From the NCBI GenBank assembly GCA_044220875.1, contig JBGAQH010000003.1, positions 124,001 through 188,000 of the forward strand: DNA of 64,000 nucleotides, read 5' to 3'. Positions within the stretch are counted from its first letter, which is position 1. Every line of letters starts with the position of its first letter. The position numbers were made by a program, and so were the translations under genes. Shown here in pieces: positions 35,366-44,104 of the stretch. The notes beneath the pieces were generated by a model that did no database searches, had not been told where the DNA came from, and saw only the letters and a program-made list of their open reading frames with translations. The stretch is from JAEUIT01 sp044220875. GTDB lineage: Bacteria; Planctomycetota; Phycisphaerae; Phycisphaerales; SM1A02.

Positions 35366-37435
35366 ATGACGTCGACGAACGAAGCACCGAAGGACGTCCG
35401 ACGACGCATCGACGCGCTGCGCGAGACGCTGCACCGCGCCAACCGGGCCTATTACGTCGACGCGAATCCGCTGATGACGGATCGCGACTTCGACGCGGCG
35501 CTGGCCGAGCTCGCCGCCCTTGAGGCGGCCCATCCGGAGTGCGCCGACCCGACCTCGCCGACGCAGCGCGTGGGCGAGGTCGCCAGCGGCGCCTTCGCGA
35601 CGGCAAGGCACCGCGTGCCGATGCAGTCGGTCGACAACAGCTATTCGGCCGACGACGTGCGGGCCTGGTACCAGCGCTGCCGCGACACAATCGCGGCGGA
35701 GGTCGGGCTCTTCGGCGGCGCGCCGCAGCTGGTCTGCGATCCGAAGGTCGACGGGCTTGCGATCAGCCTGCGGTACGAGCGCGGCGTTCTCGTCGAGGCC
35801 GTGACCCGCGGCGACGGCGAAACGGGCGACGTCGTGACCCGCAACGCCCGGGCGATCCGCTCCATTCCCACGCGGCTCGCCGCGCCGAGCGGGCGCCCGA
35901 TGCCCGAGGTCCTCGAGGTTCGCGGCGAGGTCTACATGCCGACGGCGATGTTCGACCGGATCAACATCGAGCGCGCGGAGAGCGGCGAGACGCTCTTCGC
36001 CAACCCGCGCAACTCGACCGCCGGCACGCTCAAGAACCTCGATCCGAAGGTGGTGGCGAGCCGCGGCCTGATGTTCGTCGCCCACGGTCGGGGCGAGGCG
36101 AGCGAGAGCTCGATCGCCTGCTGGTGGGAATGGCTCGCGTACCTCCGCGAGCTCGGCATCCCGACCAATCCGCTGGCCCGGCGCTGCGACGACGCCGAGG
36201 CGGCGATCGCGGCGATCGGGGCCTTCGACGGCCAGCGCCGCTCGATGCCCTACGCCGTCGACGGCATGGTCGTGCGCATCGACCGCTTCGACTTCCAGCG
36301 CCTGCTCGGATCGACGAGCAAGTCGCCGCGCTGGGCGATCGCGTTCAAGTATCCGGCGGAGCAGGGGACGACGGTGCTGCGCGAGGTCACCTGGCAGGTC
36401 GGCAAGGGCGGCACGCTTACGCCGCGGGCCACGATGGACCCGGTGCTGCTCGCCGGCACGACGGTGCGCCACGCGACGCTGCACAACATCGAGGAGATTC
36501 GGCGGCGCGACGTGCGGCTGGGCGACACGGTCGTCGTCGAGAAGGCGGGCGAGATCATTCCGCAGGTCGTGCAGCCGGTGATCGAGCGGCGCAGCGGCGC
36601 CGAGCGGATCATCGAGCCGCCGGTCGCGTGCCCGGCGTGCGGCGGGCCGGTCGAGCAGGAGGGGCCGAAGGTCTACTGCGTCAGCCCGGAGTGCCCGGCG
36701 CAGTTTCGCGAGCGGCTCAAGTGGTTCGTCGGCCGCGACCAGATGGACATCGACGGCATGGGCGAGAAGTTAGCCGACCAGCTCGTCGACGCCGGACTCG
36801 TCGGCCACTTCGCCGACCTCTTCCTCCTCACCCGCGACCAGCTGCTCGGCCTCGAGCGCATGGGCGAGCGGAGCGCGGACAACCTCCTGCTCGCGATCGC
36901 CGCCGCGAAGGGGCGCGGACTGCAGCGCGTGCTCGCGGGCATCGGCCTGCGCCACATCGGCGCGACCGCCTCGAAGACGCTGGCCAAGGCCTATCCCGAC
37001 GCCGCGGCGCTCATGGCGGCGACGGAGGCTCAACTCGCCGAGCTCGAGGACTTCGGGGCGATCACCGCGGCGAGTCTCGCCCGCGACCTTGCGAGCGAGC
37101 GGGTGCGCGAGACGTTCGCGAGGCTCGCCAACGCCGGCGTCGACCTCACCAGTCCGATCCACCGTCCCGCGGGCGATGCGCCGACGGCGCCGAGCCCCCT
37201 CGCGGGGAAGACCATCGTGGTGACCGGCACGCTCACCCGCTGGTCGCGCGGCGAGATCGAGGAGCTGCTCGAGTCGCTCGGCGCGAAGGTCGCGGGGAGC
37301 GTCTCGAAGAAGACGAGCATTCTCGTCGCCGGCGAGGAGGCGGGCTCGAAGCTCGCGAAGGCCCGGGAGCTCGGCGTCGAGGTGTGGGACGAGGCGGCGC
37401 TCGCGGAGGCGCTGGCCGCGCCGGGCCGTTCCTGA
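35366..37435 (+). CDS. ligA: NAD-dependent DNA ligase
   Basis: 689 residues from the ATG at 35366, the usual LigA length. Domain Ia helices (NRAYYVDANPLMTDRDFDAAL) are followed by the adenylation domain with the active lysine in CDPKVDGLAIS, EVRGEVYMP, and NPRNSTAGTLKNLDP. The OB fold (WQVGKGGTLTPRATMDPV), a four-cysteine zinc finger (CPACGGPVEQEGPKVYC..PEC), helix-hairpin-helix repeats and a C-terminal BRCT domain (TIVVTGTLTRWSRGEIEELLESLGAKV) follow in order. It seals nicks using NAD in replication and repair. The long upstream open frame in this phase is antisense to the YVTN gene and is not coding. Confidence 0.97.
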   Translation: MTSTNEAPKDVRRRIDALRETLHRANRAYYVDANPLMTDRDFDAALAELAALEAAHPECADPTSPTQRVGEVASGAFATARHRVPMQSVDNSYSADDVRAWYQRCRDTIAAEVGLFGGAPQLVCDPKVDGLAISLRYERGVLVEAVTRGDGETGDVVTRNARAIRSIPTRLAAPSGRPMPEVLEVRGEVYMPTAMFDRINIERAESGETLFANPRNSTAGTLKNLDPKVVASRGLMFVAHGRGEASESSIACWWEWLAYLRELGIPTNPLARRCDDAEAAIAAIGAFDGQRRSMPYAVDGMVVRIDRFDFQRLLGSTSKSPRWAIAFKYPAEQGTTVLREVTWQVGKGGTLTPRATMDPVLLAGTTVRHATLHNIEEIRRRDVRLGDTVVVEKAGEIIPQVVQPVIERRSGAERIIEPPVACPACGGPVEQEGPKVYCVSPECPAQFRERLKWFVGRDQMDIDGMGEKLADQLVDAGLVGHFADLFLLTRDQLLGLERMGERSADNLLLAIAAAKGRGLQRVLAGIGLRHIGATASKTLAKAYPDAAALMAATEAQLAELEDFGAITAASLARDLASERVRETFARLANAGVDLTSPIHRPAGDAPTAPSPLAGKTIVVTGTLTRWSRGEIEELLESLGAKVAGSVSKKTSILVAGEEAGSKLAKARELGVEVWDEAALAEALAAPGRS

Positions 37436-37472
37436 CGCCGACGCCGGCTCCGGCTCCGGCGCTTCCCGTACG

Positions 37473-38000
37473 ATGCCCGCCCATATGGGTCAGGTCGCTC
37501 TCGGCTTCCGCAGTCTCTTCATTCGCCTCGCCGTCTTCGTGGTGATGGCGGCGCTTCTGGCGTGGGCGCTGGGCGGCACGCTCTTCCCGCGGGCCGAGAC
37601 GGCCGACGGTCCCGCGGTGAGCTGGCACGGTGCGACATGGCGGCTGCGGCTGGCCTTGGGCGGCGAGTCTCCGGGGCTCATCCGCTGGATGCTGGTCCGT
37701 CAGGGGGCGGACGGCAAGTCCGAACCCTGGCCGTTGGCCGGATTCGAGCGGTGGGTGGAGGCGAGCGGACCGGTGGCGACCGCCGACCAGCTCTACGTCG
37801 CCTTTCGCGATCATGATGCGACGCAGTGGACGCTCGCGGCGATCACCGACCGCGGCTTCGACACCGTCGCGTTTCCCGATCGGCTCGAGATCGAGCGACA
37901 GTTCGCCCGACTCCGCAACGGTCTCGTGCCGCAGACGCCGGTCGAGGCGATCGGGGCCCGCGATCAGGTGATCCGGGCCGGCTCCTCCGCAGCGCCCTAA
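37473..38000 (+). CDS. Small single-span membrane protein of unknown function
   Basis: 175 residues (or 171 from the ATG at 37485). One N-terminal hydrophobic helix (LFIRLAVFVVMAALLAWALGGTLF) is followed by a predicted extracytoplasmic beta-rich domain with several tryptophans (VSWHGATWRLRLALGG, HDATQWTLAAITDRG). No catalytic or binding motif is seen. It lies between ligA and a CYTH gene on the same strand and ends in a TAA within the CTAAC motif. I do not recognise a family. Confidence 0.6.
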   Translation: MPAHMGQVALGFRSLFIRLAVFVVMAALLAWALGGTLFPRAETADGPAVSWHGATWRLRLALGGESPGLIRWMLVRQGADGKSEPWPLAGFERWVEASGPVATADQLYVAFRDHDATQWTLAAITDRGFDTVAFPDRLEIERQFARLRNGLVPQTPVEAIGARDQVIRAGSSAAP

Positions 38001-38017
38001 CGGAACGGGGCTTCGTC

Positions 38018-38551
38018 ATGCAGAACGTCGAATTCAAGGCCGAAATCAGGGACATGGAGGCGGCGCGGCGGCAATGCGGCCTGGTCGGCGCGGTGCACGC
38101 CGGCAATCTCGTGCAGATCGACACGTACTTTCGCGTTCCCGACGGACGGCTCAAGCGGCGCGAATCCCCGGGCCGGCCGATCGAGTGGATCTTCTATCGC
38201 CGCGCCGACGGGCCCGTCGCGCGGCTCGCCCAGTACACGATCCTCACCGACGAGCAGGCCCGCGTCCGCTTCGGCGAGGGAACGCTGGTGCCGTGGAAGA
38301 TCGTCCGCAAGTGCCGCGAACTCTGGATGGTCGGAAACGTCCGCGTCCATCTCGATCAGGTCGAGGACCTCGGCCTCTTCATCGAGTTCGAGGCGGTGGT
38401 CTCGTCGCGCCATGACATCGCCGAGTGCCGCATGATGGTGCAGCATCTCCGCGATCAGTTCGCGCCGATCATGGGCGAGGCCATCGGCGGCTCCTACGAG
38501 TCGCTCGTCGCCGAGCTGCCCGAGTCCGGGCGGACGACGCGCATGCCGTGA
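38018..38551 (+). CDS. CYTH domain protein (class IV adenylate cyclase / triphosphatase-like)
   Basis: 177 residues. The protein opens with NVEFKAEIRD, the CYTH ExxK-type strand, followed by QIDTYFRVPDGRLKRRES (DxYF and basic KLR-type strand). It continues with VRKCRELWMVGNVRVHLDQVEDLGLFIEFEAVV, the late conserved HLDxVxxLGxFxExE block, which marks this fold as a triphosphate tunnel enzyme. Substrates in the family include ATP (cyclase), thiamine triphosphate and inorganic triphosphate; which applies here cannot be told. The start has a weak GGAACGGGG ribosome site. Confidence 0.85.
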   Translation: MQNVEFKAEIRDMEAARRQCGLVGAVHAGNLVQIDTYFRVPDGRLKRRESPGRPIEWIFYRRADGPVARLAQYTILTDEQARVRFGEGTLVPWKIVRKCRELWMVGNVRVHLDQVEDLGLFIEFEAVVSSRHDIAECRMMVQHLRDQFAPIMGEAIGGSYESLVAELPESGRTTRMP

Positions 38552-38563
38552 GGCGACGCCCGC

Positions 38564-39436
38564 TCACAGCGAGAGCAGGCCTTGCCATAACGCGACGCCC
38601 AACACGGTCGCGATGGCGATCCGCCAAAGCCCGAAGACGGCGAAGCTGTGCCGCTCGAGATAGCCGACGAGCCACTTCACGGCGACCGCGGCGCTCACCG
38701 TTGCGACCGCGATGCCGACGACGACCGGAACCCATCCGCCTAACGGTTCGACGAAGCCGAACCCGTGGGCCCGCACCTGCTTGAGGAGCGTGTATCCGCA
38801 GGCGGCGCCGAGGGTGGGAAGCCCGAGCAGGAAGGAGAACTCCGCGGCGCGGGCCGGCGAGAGCCCGACCGAGAGGCCTCCGAGGATGGTCATCATCGAG
38901 CGGCTCGTTCCGGGAATCAGGGCCACGCACTGCATGAGCCCGATGACCAGCGCGTCCTTCGGCCCCAGCTCCTCGATCGTCCGGAAGACGTGGCCCTCGC
39001 CGCGCATCTCGCGCCGTCGGAGCCGGTCCTGCCATGGCTTGAGGACCAGCAGCACGAGCCCGCCCCCCGCGAGGGTGAGGATCACCGGCACCGGCCGAAA
39101 GAGGCGGGCGTCGATGATGTCGTGCAGCAGGAAGCCAAGGCCCGCCGCGGGCACGAAGGCGATGGCCAACAGCACCGCCAGCGCCCGGCCCGCGCCGTCC
39201 TTCCCCCGGACGCCGCGAAACAGCTGGCGAACCCGCGACCAGTAGAGGCCGGCGACCGCGAGGATCGCGCCCCCCTGGATGATCACGTTGAAGGCGTTGA
39301 CCGCCTCCTTCGACTCGGGGCTCGAGCCGAGCCCGAGCAGCCACGCGGTGATGATGAGGTGGCCGGTCGAGCTGACCGGGAGGTATTCGGTGATCCCCTC
39401 GACGATGCCGAGGATGATCGCTTGCAGGATGGTCAT
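38564..39436 (-). CDS. uppP: Undecaprenyl-diphosphate phosphatase
   Basis: 290 residues. The BacA/UppP signature is complete: GIVEGITEYLPVSSTGHLII at the N-terminus and PGTSRSMMTILGGLSVGLS in the second half. About eight membrane helices are visible. The enzyme recycles undecaprenyl pyrophosphate to the monophosphate carrier for peptidoglycan and polysaccharide synthesis. Its ATG overlaps the stop of the upstream ilvC-like gene as ATGA (39433-39436), so the two are translationally coupled despite unrelated roles. Confidence 0.95.
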   Translation of the reverse strand: MTILQAIILGIVEGITEYLPVSSTGHLIITAWLLGLGSSPESKEAVNAFNVIIQGGAILAVAGLYWSRVRQLFRGVRGKDGAGRALAVLLAIAFVPAAGLGFLLHDIIDARLFRPVPVILTLAGGGLVLLVLKPWQDRLRRREMRGEGHVFRTIEELGPKDALVIGLMQCVALIPGTSRSMMTILGGLSVGLSPARAAEFSFLLGLPTLGAACGYTLLKQVRAHGFGFVEPLGGWVPVVVGIAVATVSAAVAVKWLVGYLERHSFAVFGLWRIAIATVLGVALWQGLLSL

Positions 39437-40533
39437 TCGTTTCGGGCCGTCGGCGGGGAGGTGCGGGGATTCGGTCGTGCTGGGGTCTCGTTCGCGAGCC
39501 AGGGCATGAGCGATCGCACGCGCTCGCCGGCCTCCTCGATCGGATGCCGCTCGCCTTCGCGGCGCTGGGCGGCGAACCAGGGATCGCCTGCGGCGTGGTC
39601 GGCGAGCATGCGGGTCGCGAAGCGGCCGTCGCGGATCTCGTCGAGGATCGCCGCAAACGTGCGACGGACCCCTTCATCGACCACTCGGGGCGCCGCCGTG
39701 AAAGCGCCGAATTCGGCGGTGTTGGAGATCGCCGCCCGCATGCCGGAGAGGCCGCGGGCATAGACGAGGTCGGCGACCTGCTTCACCTCGTGGCAGCATT
39801 CGATGTAGGCCAGCTCCGGCGGGTAGCCCGCCGCCACCAGCGTCTCGAAGGCCGCGACGACCAGTCCCATGAGTCCGCCGCAGAGCACCGTCTGCTCGCC
39901 GAAGAGATCCGTCTCGGTTTCGTGGGCGAAGGTGGTCTCGAGGATGCCGGCCCGCGCGCAGCCGATGCCGTTGGCCCACGCGAGGGCGAGACTCCGGGCG
40001 TCCCCCCGGGGAGACTCCCGCTCGACCGCGATGAGGGCGGGGATGCCCTGACCGCGCTGGTAGCGCTCGCGGAGCGTCGTGCCCGGCCCCTTGGGCGCGA
40101 CGAGCACGACGCCGAGATCGGGCCGCGGCGCGACCTGCCCGAAGCGCACCGAGAAGCCATGAAGGAATCCGATTGTCGTGCCGGGCCGGGCCGAGGGGGC
40201 GATGGCCTCGCGGTAGACCTCGCCGTGGGTCTCGTCGGGGAGCGACAGGATGATGAGGTCGCCGACGGCGCTGACGCTTGCGTAGGACCCGGTCTGGAAT
40301 CCCATCGACGCGGCCTCCGCGCAACCCCGTCCGCCGGGGCGCCCGCCGACGATCACGTCGATGCCGCTCTCGCGCAGGTTCAGCGCATGGGCACGGCCTT
40401 GGTTGCCGAAGCCCAGCAGCGCAACCCGTCGCGAGCGCAGGGGTTCGAGCGGAGCGTCGAGGTCCCCGCGAAGGACCGGCAGGGGCGTTCGGGGCTGCTG
40501 ACACGCTTCGGATGTCGAGGCGGATGCGCTCAC
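39433..40533 (-). CDS. ilvC: Ketol-acid reductoisomerase
   Basis: 366 residues from a GTG at 40533. The Rossmann motif is ALLGFGNQGRAHALNLRESG. The catalytic parts of KARI are present: FLHGF, VAPKGPGTTLRERY, ETDLFGEQTVLCGG with the Mg-binding Asp and Glu, AYIECCHEVKQ, and the substrate serine in ISNTAEFG. It converts 2-acetolactate to 2,3-dihydroxyisovalerate in branched-chain amino-acid synthesis. The length fits class I with short extra segments at both ends. No other ilv gene is nearby; it is coupled to uppP instead. Confidence 0.92.
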   Translation of the reverse strand: MSASASTSEACQQPRTPLPVLRGDLDAPLEPLRSRRVALLGFGNQGRAHALNLRESGIDVIVGGRPGGRGCAEAASMGFQTGSYASVSAVGDLIILSLPDETHGEVYREAIAPSARPGTTIGFLHGFSVRFGQVAPRPDLGVVLVAPKGPGTTLRERYQRGQGIPALIAVERESPRGDARSLALAWANGIGCARAGILETTFAHETETDLFGEQTVLCGGLMGLVVAAFETLVAAGYPPELAYIECCHEVKQVADLVYARGLSGMRAAISNTAEFGAFTAAPRVVDEGVRRTFAAILDEIRDGRFATRMLADHAAGDPWFAAQRREGERHPIEEAGERVRSLMPWLANETPARPNPRTSPPTARNE

Positions 40534-40672
40534 GCGGGCAGGATACGGCGTCCGCGACCGCGGCGGGCCGCATCCGCCGTGCCGCAGGCATCGCCCTTGC
40601 AATCCGACCAGTCGCGCTGAACCGCCTCGTCGCACCAGTCGATGTGGGGAAGGGGAGCGCGGAGGGTGACCA

Positions 40673-41125
40673 ATGGAAGAGCGCGAGTTTCTGCACGAGC
40701 CGCTGAAGAAGTTCCTCGACTCCGGTGGGCCAAGGCCTACCGAGGGCGTCGGCAAGGGACGAGAGCGCCGTCGGCACGCGCGATTCAAGGTCGTCCCGAT
40801 GTACACGCACCTCGTCGTGCACCGCGGCGAGGCCGCCGGTCCGGAACTGGACGGACACATCTACGACATCAGCGAGGGCGGCGTGCGGTTTGAGCTCGAC
40901 GAGCCCCTGGCCGACGGCGAGTTCGTCACGGTCGAGATCTCGCTCCCCGGCTGCCAGAAGCTCATTCGGGCCCGCGGCAAGGTCGTGCGCGTCAACGACG
41001 CCGAGGACGACCCGGGACCGCGGCGCATGGCCCTTCGCTTCGACGCATTCGTCGACGAGGCGAGCCGAACGGCGCTCAGCCGCTATCTCGACCAGGGGTG
41101 GCTCGAGGAGGAACGGGCGGCGTGA
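40673..41125 (+). CDS. PilZ domain protein (predicted c-di-GMP receptor)
   Basis: 150 residues with GGAGG seven bases before the ATG. Both cyclic-di-GMP contact motifs are present: the arginine cluster ERRRHARF (RxxxR) at about 32-39, and DISEGGVRF (D/NxSxxG) at about 63-71. Strands LVTVEISLPG- and RARGKVVRV-type complete the PilZ barrel. No second domain is present, so it is probably a stand-alone adaptor. It is divergent from ilvC and convergent with aroK. Confidence 0.88.
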   Translation: MEEREFLHEPLKKFLDSGGPRPTEGVGKGRERRRHARFKVVPMYTHLVVHRGEAAGPELDGHIYDISEGGVRFELDEPLADGEFVTVEISLPGCQKLIRARGKVVRVNDAEDDPGPRRMALRFDAFVDEASRTALSRYLDQGWLEEERAA

Positions 41126-41149
41126 GCCGCGGCCGATGCGCGCAAAGCG

Positions 41150-41692
41150 TTAGGGGGCCAGGACGCGAGCGATCGCGTCCGGATCGCCGGCGCCGACGTC
41201 GATGGTGATGTCCGCGAGCTCGCGGTAGCGCCCGATGCGCCGTGCGTGCAGCTCGGCGAGCTCCTCGATCAGCCCCCGTCCGGTGATGCTGGTGCGGTCG
41301 CCCGGATCGCGGCGCAGCCGTTCGGCGGCGACCGCCGGCGGCACGTCGAGCAGGACGGTCGTGATGCGGCCCTCGGACCGCGCACGCTGCAGCAGCCGGG
41401 CGATCGGCTCGACCATGACCGCGCCGCCGCCAAGGGCAAGGATCGAGGAAGCGAGGGGGGCGTCGAGGAACGCCGAGAGCGCCGCGAGCTCGCCCGCCCG
41501 CCATGGCGCCTCGCCGAGACGCTCGAAGACCTCGCGCACGGAAACGACCTCGAGCCTTCGCAGGACGAGGTCGTCGAGGTCGTGAAAGGGGCGCCGAAGG
41601 CGTCCCGCCATGGCGCGACCGATCGTCGTCTTGCCGGCGCCGCGCAGTCCGACGAGGACCACATGCTGCGGCGCGGGAGGGGGGTTCGACAC
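41150..41692 (-). CDS. aroK: Shikimate kinase
   Basis: 180 residues from a GTG at 41692. The Walker A loop is GLRGAGKTT, the shikimate-binding acidic pair is HDLDD, the GE...R..E segment is RLGEAPWRAGE, and LALGGGAVM follows, all in the usual spacing. DRTSITGRG is the lid region. It phosphorylates shikimate at the 3-hydroxyl in aromatic amino-acid synthesis. It lies 34 bases after rpmH on the same strand, where rnpA would stand in many bacteria. Confidence 0.93.
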   Translation of the reverse strand: MSNPPPAPQHVVLVGLRGAGKTTIGRAMAGRLRRPFHDLDDLVLRRLEVVSVREVFERLGEAPWRAGELAALSAFLDAPLASSILALGGGAVMVEPIARLLQRARSEGRITTVLLDVPPAVAAERLRRDPGDRTSITGRGLIEELAELHARRIGRYRELADITIDVGAGDPDAIARVLAP

Positions 41693-41726
41693 GACGGTGG
41701 GGTCGCGGAAACGCGGCCGGATCGCG

Positions 41727-41861
41727 TCAGCGGACGCGGATCTTGCGGCCGAGACGACGCTTGCGATTCAGGATCACGCGGCCCTTGCGGGACTTCATCC
41801 GGGCCCGGAATCCGACGCTGCGGACCTTCTTCGTGCGGCTGAGCTTGTGGGGATAGTGCAT
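41727..41861 (-). CDS. rpmH: 50S ribosomal protein L34
   Basis: 44 residues, beginning MHYPHKLSRTKKV and ending GRKIRVR. The L34 core is unmistakable: GFRARMKSRKGRVIL followed by a run of Arg and Lys. The N-terminus differs from the usual MKRTFQPS start. It is a structural protein of the large ribosomal subunit. An AGGA ribosome site lies about 12 bases before the ATG. It is followed by aroK rather than rnpA. Confidence 0.95.
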   Translation of the reverse strand: MHYPHKLSRTKKVRSVGFRARMKSRKGRVILNRKRRLGRKIRVR

Positions 41862-42135
41862 GGCGTCGCGATCCTGCTGAAGACCTGACCAGATCTCTGG
41901 CCGGCGGTCGGGTCGGGTGCTGTCCCGGGCGTTGAACCGGGTGGGCGGGGAGTCCGGCGCGGGGCCAAGGCCTCAGCGCGAGCGAAGCAACCTACCACAC
42001 CCCCGAAGAGGCCGCAAGGGAAGGGAGCGCGGCCACTGTCGGCGCCGGAGATCCGGCTCGATATCGGGCTCTTCCTCAATCGGGCCCCTTGCATCGCCGA
42101 TACGAACAGGGCATCCTCTTGGAAAAGGGCGAGTC

Positions 42136-42168
42136 CTCCAGCCGTCGCGGTTCGCGCGACCACTGGAG
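42136..42168 (+). promoter_or_regulatory. Long hairpin in the rnc leader
   Basis: CTCCAG (42136-42141) pairs with CTGGAG (42163-42168), and inside it GTCGCG (42144-42149) pairs with CGCGAC (42155-42160), separated by a 2x2 internal loop and a five-base apical loop. It lies about 125 bases before the RNase III start codon. Confidence 0.6.
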
Positions 42169-42195
42169 CATCCGCCACAACAGCTCGCACGAGGA

Positions 42196-42225
42196 CGGTT
42201 GCGGTACCCCGCCCGTCCGCAACCG
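42196..42225 (+). promoter_or_regulatory. Second hairpin in the rnc leader
   Basis: CGGTTGCGG (42196-42204) and CCGCAACCG (42217-42225) are perfect nine-base complements around a 12-base loop, 67 bases before the rnc ATG. Confidence 0.6.
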
Positions 42226-42291
42226 CCCATGATCCCACGGGATCCGATCCGGCCTGCCCACCCGCAGGCGTCGAGGGCTGAGTCAGTGGCC

Positions 42292-43302
42292 ATGCACGAA
42301 CGGAATCCGGGCGACCCGTTGCCCGACACCACCTCCCAGCCCCCGGCGGATTGCCCGTTGGAGGATGACCGCGAGGCCGCCAACGAGGCCTGCGAGGCGC
42401 TTCCGCACACGATGACCGGCTCGGCCGAACAGGTCGCCCACGCGATCGAGGCCGCGCTGCGCCGCCGCCCGGCGCTGCCGATGCCGACGGACGACTCTCC
42501 CGAGGCCCGCACCGAGCGGAAGATCGGCTACGCCTTCCACGATCGCTCGCTGCTCTCGAAGGCGATGGTGCACGCGTCGATCGCCACTTCGCGGCTCGAC
42601 AGCAACGAACGGCTGGAGTTCCTCGGCGACGCGATCCTGGGCATGGTGATCTGCGACTACCTCTTCCGGACCTTCCCCTCGGCGCTGGAGGGCGAGCTGA
42701 CGAAGATCAAGTCCAATGTCGTCAGCCGGCGCACCTGCGCGGAGATCGCCCTGGAGGTCGGCCTCGAGGAGGAACTCCTCCTCGGCAAGGGCATGGGCAG
42801 CCGCGAGAACCTCCCGCACTCGCTCGCCGCGGCGGCATTCGAGTCCGTGATCGGCGCGATCTACCTCGACGGCGGACTCGAGCATGCGGCGCCGTTTGTC
42901 CTGAAGCACCTGGCCCATCGCATCGACCGCGCGGCTCGCCTCGGTCACCAGCACAACTTCAAGAGCGTGCTTCAGCAGGCGCTGCAGCGCTCCGGCAGCC
43001 ACAATCCCGCCTACGTCGTCCTCGACGAGCGGGGGCCCGACCACGCGAAGTGCTTCGAGATTTGCGTCGACGTCGCCGGCCGCCGCTTCCCGGGATGCTG
43101 GGGAACGTCGAAGAAGACGGCGGAGCAGCAGGCGGCGCTCACGGCGCTGCTCGAGCTCGGATTCGCCTCGGTGACCGACGGCGGCGACGTCGTCGTGCGC
43201 CGCGTCGAGCCCGGTGAGGGACTTCCGCAGCCGAAGTCGGCGGCCGACGCCCAGGCCCCGCTCGCGGCGGAGAAGAATGGGGACTCGAGCGAAGCCGCCT
43301 AA
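42292..43302 (+). CDS. rnc: Ribonuclease III with long N-terminal extension
   Basis: 336 residues from the ATG at 42292; the conserved enzyme begins at about residue 80, against about 225 for a typical RNase III. The signature NERLEFLGDAILG is present, with the second acidic set in AAAAFESVIGAIYLDGG. A C-terminal double-stranded RNA-binding domain follows (NFKSVLQQALQR...PAYVVLDERGPDHAKCFEICVDVAG, ending SKKTAEQQAALTALL). It cuts double-stranded RNA in rRNA and mRNA processing. The first 75 residues are acidic and probably disordered. The TAA stop lies in a CTAACGCTTCG motif. Confidence 0.95.
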   Translation: MHERNPGDPLPDTTSQPPADCPLEDDREAANEACEALPHTMTGSAEQVAHAIEAALRRRPALPMPTDDSPEARTERKIGYAFHDRSLLSKAMVHASIATSRLDSNERLEFLGDAILGMVICDYLFRTFPSALEGELTKIKSNVVSRRTCAEIALEVGLEEELLLGKGMGSRENLPHSLAAAAFESVIGAIYLDGGLEHAAPFVLKHLAHRIDRAARLGHQHNFKSVLQQALQRSGSHNPAYVVLDERGPDHAKCFEICVDVAGRRFPGCWGTSKKTAEQQAALTALLELGFASVTDGGDVVVRRVEPGEGLPQPKSAADAQAPLAAEKNGDSSEAA

Positions 43303-43310
43303 CGCTTCGT

Positions 43311-43331
43311 GCGCTTCGCGTCGCGAGGCGC
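43311..43331. terminator. Hairpin between rnc and the convergent unknown gene
   Basis: GCGCTTCG (43311-43318) pairs with CGAGGCGC (43324-43331), with one G-T pair and a five-base loop, between the stops at 43302 and 43347. There is no T-tract. Confidence 0.45.
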
Positions 43332-43346
43332 AGCGGGTGGCGGCGA

Positions 43347-44078
43347 TCAGCTCAGCCAGAAGCGAACGACGGCCCACGCGCCGACGACGTGCAGCAGCAC
43401 GGCGACGATGGCCGTCGCGGTATAGGGGAGGGCCTCGCGGGAGAGCGGTCCCGCTCGTCGGCGCGACGCCGGCGCGGTGAGGGCAACGGTCGACATCGCC
43501 GACGCGATCGGCTCGCCCCTGCGGGCCCGGTCCTGTACGGCGGCGATGATGAGATTCGCGTCGAAGGGCCGAACGCCGATGCGCTGGGCGAGGGCGAGGA
43601 TTCGGCGGCGGCGCTCGAAGGTGAGCAGCGAGCCCTCGAGCGACTGGGCCGTCTCGACGGCGACGAGCCAGCGCGGATCGTTCGGGTCGAGGGTGGCGTC
43701 GTACGCGGACTCGACGTTGGCCTGCATCACGGCCCGGCGGGCCTGATTGGCGTGGCTCGCCGAACCGGCCGAATCGGGGTTCGACCGATCGATCGGCCGC
43801 CGGAATCCGCCGGCGTGGGCGGGGCCGCGGCCCGGAAGGACACGGTCAGACTCGAGCGCCTCGCGAAGGGAGGAGAGGGGTCGCGACGGGTCGCCGAAGG
43901 GCGCTCCCTCGGGCCGCACGAGTCGAAGCGAGTGGCTCGCAAAATCCAGGCGGAGGTCAGCGCCCGACGCGGCGCGCGACGCGGGGCCGCGCTGTGCCGC
44001 CGAACGCGCCTCGGGGCGGCGCGGGTCGCGCTCGCCCGGGCCTTCCGCCGGCGGTTGTGCGTCTGATCTCATGACCAT
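43347..44078 (-). CDS. C-terminally membrane-anchored protein of unknown function
   Basis: 243 residues. The first 110 are Arg/Pro/Ala-rich and look disordered. Residues 115-195 are helical and may form a small domain (WLVAVETAQSLEGSLLTFERRRRILALAQRIGVRPFDANLIIAAVQDRARRG). A single transmembrane helix closes the protein (ATAIVAVLLHVVGAWAVVRFWL), the topology of a tail-anchored protein. I recognise no family. A four-unit 12-bp repeat lies just upstream of its start. Confidence 0.55.
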   Translation of the reverse strand: MVMRSDAQPPAEGPGERDPRRPEARSAAQRGPASRAASGADLRLDFASHSLRLVRPEGAPFGDPSRPLSSLREALESDRVLPGRGPAHAGGFRRPIDRSNPDSAGSASHANQARRAVMQANVESAYDATLDPNDPRWLVAVETAQSLEGSLLTFERRRRILALAQRIGVRPFDANLIIAAVQDRARRGEPIASAMSTVALTAPASRRRAGPLSREALPYTATAIVAVLLHVVGAWAVVRFWLS

Positions 44079-44104
44079 TGTCGTACCGATCCCTCATGTT
44101 CAAT

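Larger units (their letters stand above)
41862..42291. other. Divergent promoter and leader region of rpmH and rnc
   Basis: 430 bases without a convincing gene. It must hold the promoters of rpmH (minus) and rnc (plus). I see no DnaA-box cluster and no AT-rich unwinding region, so there is no sign of an origin despite the rpmH neighbourhood. Two clear hairpins lie on the rnc side and are listed separately. Confidence 0.6.

Noticed and set aside
41862..42291. Possible replication origin next to rpmH
   Set aside because: No DnaA-box cluster, no AT-rich region and no dnaA, dnaN or rnpA nearby.
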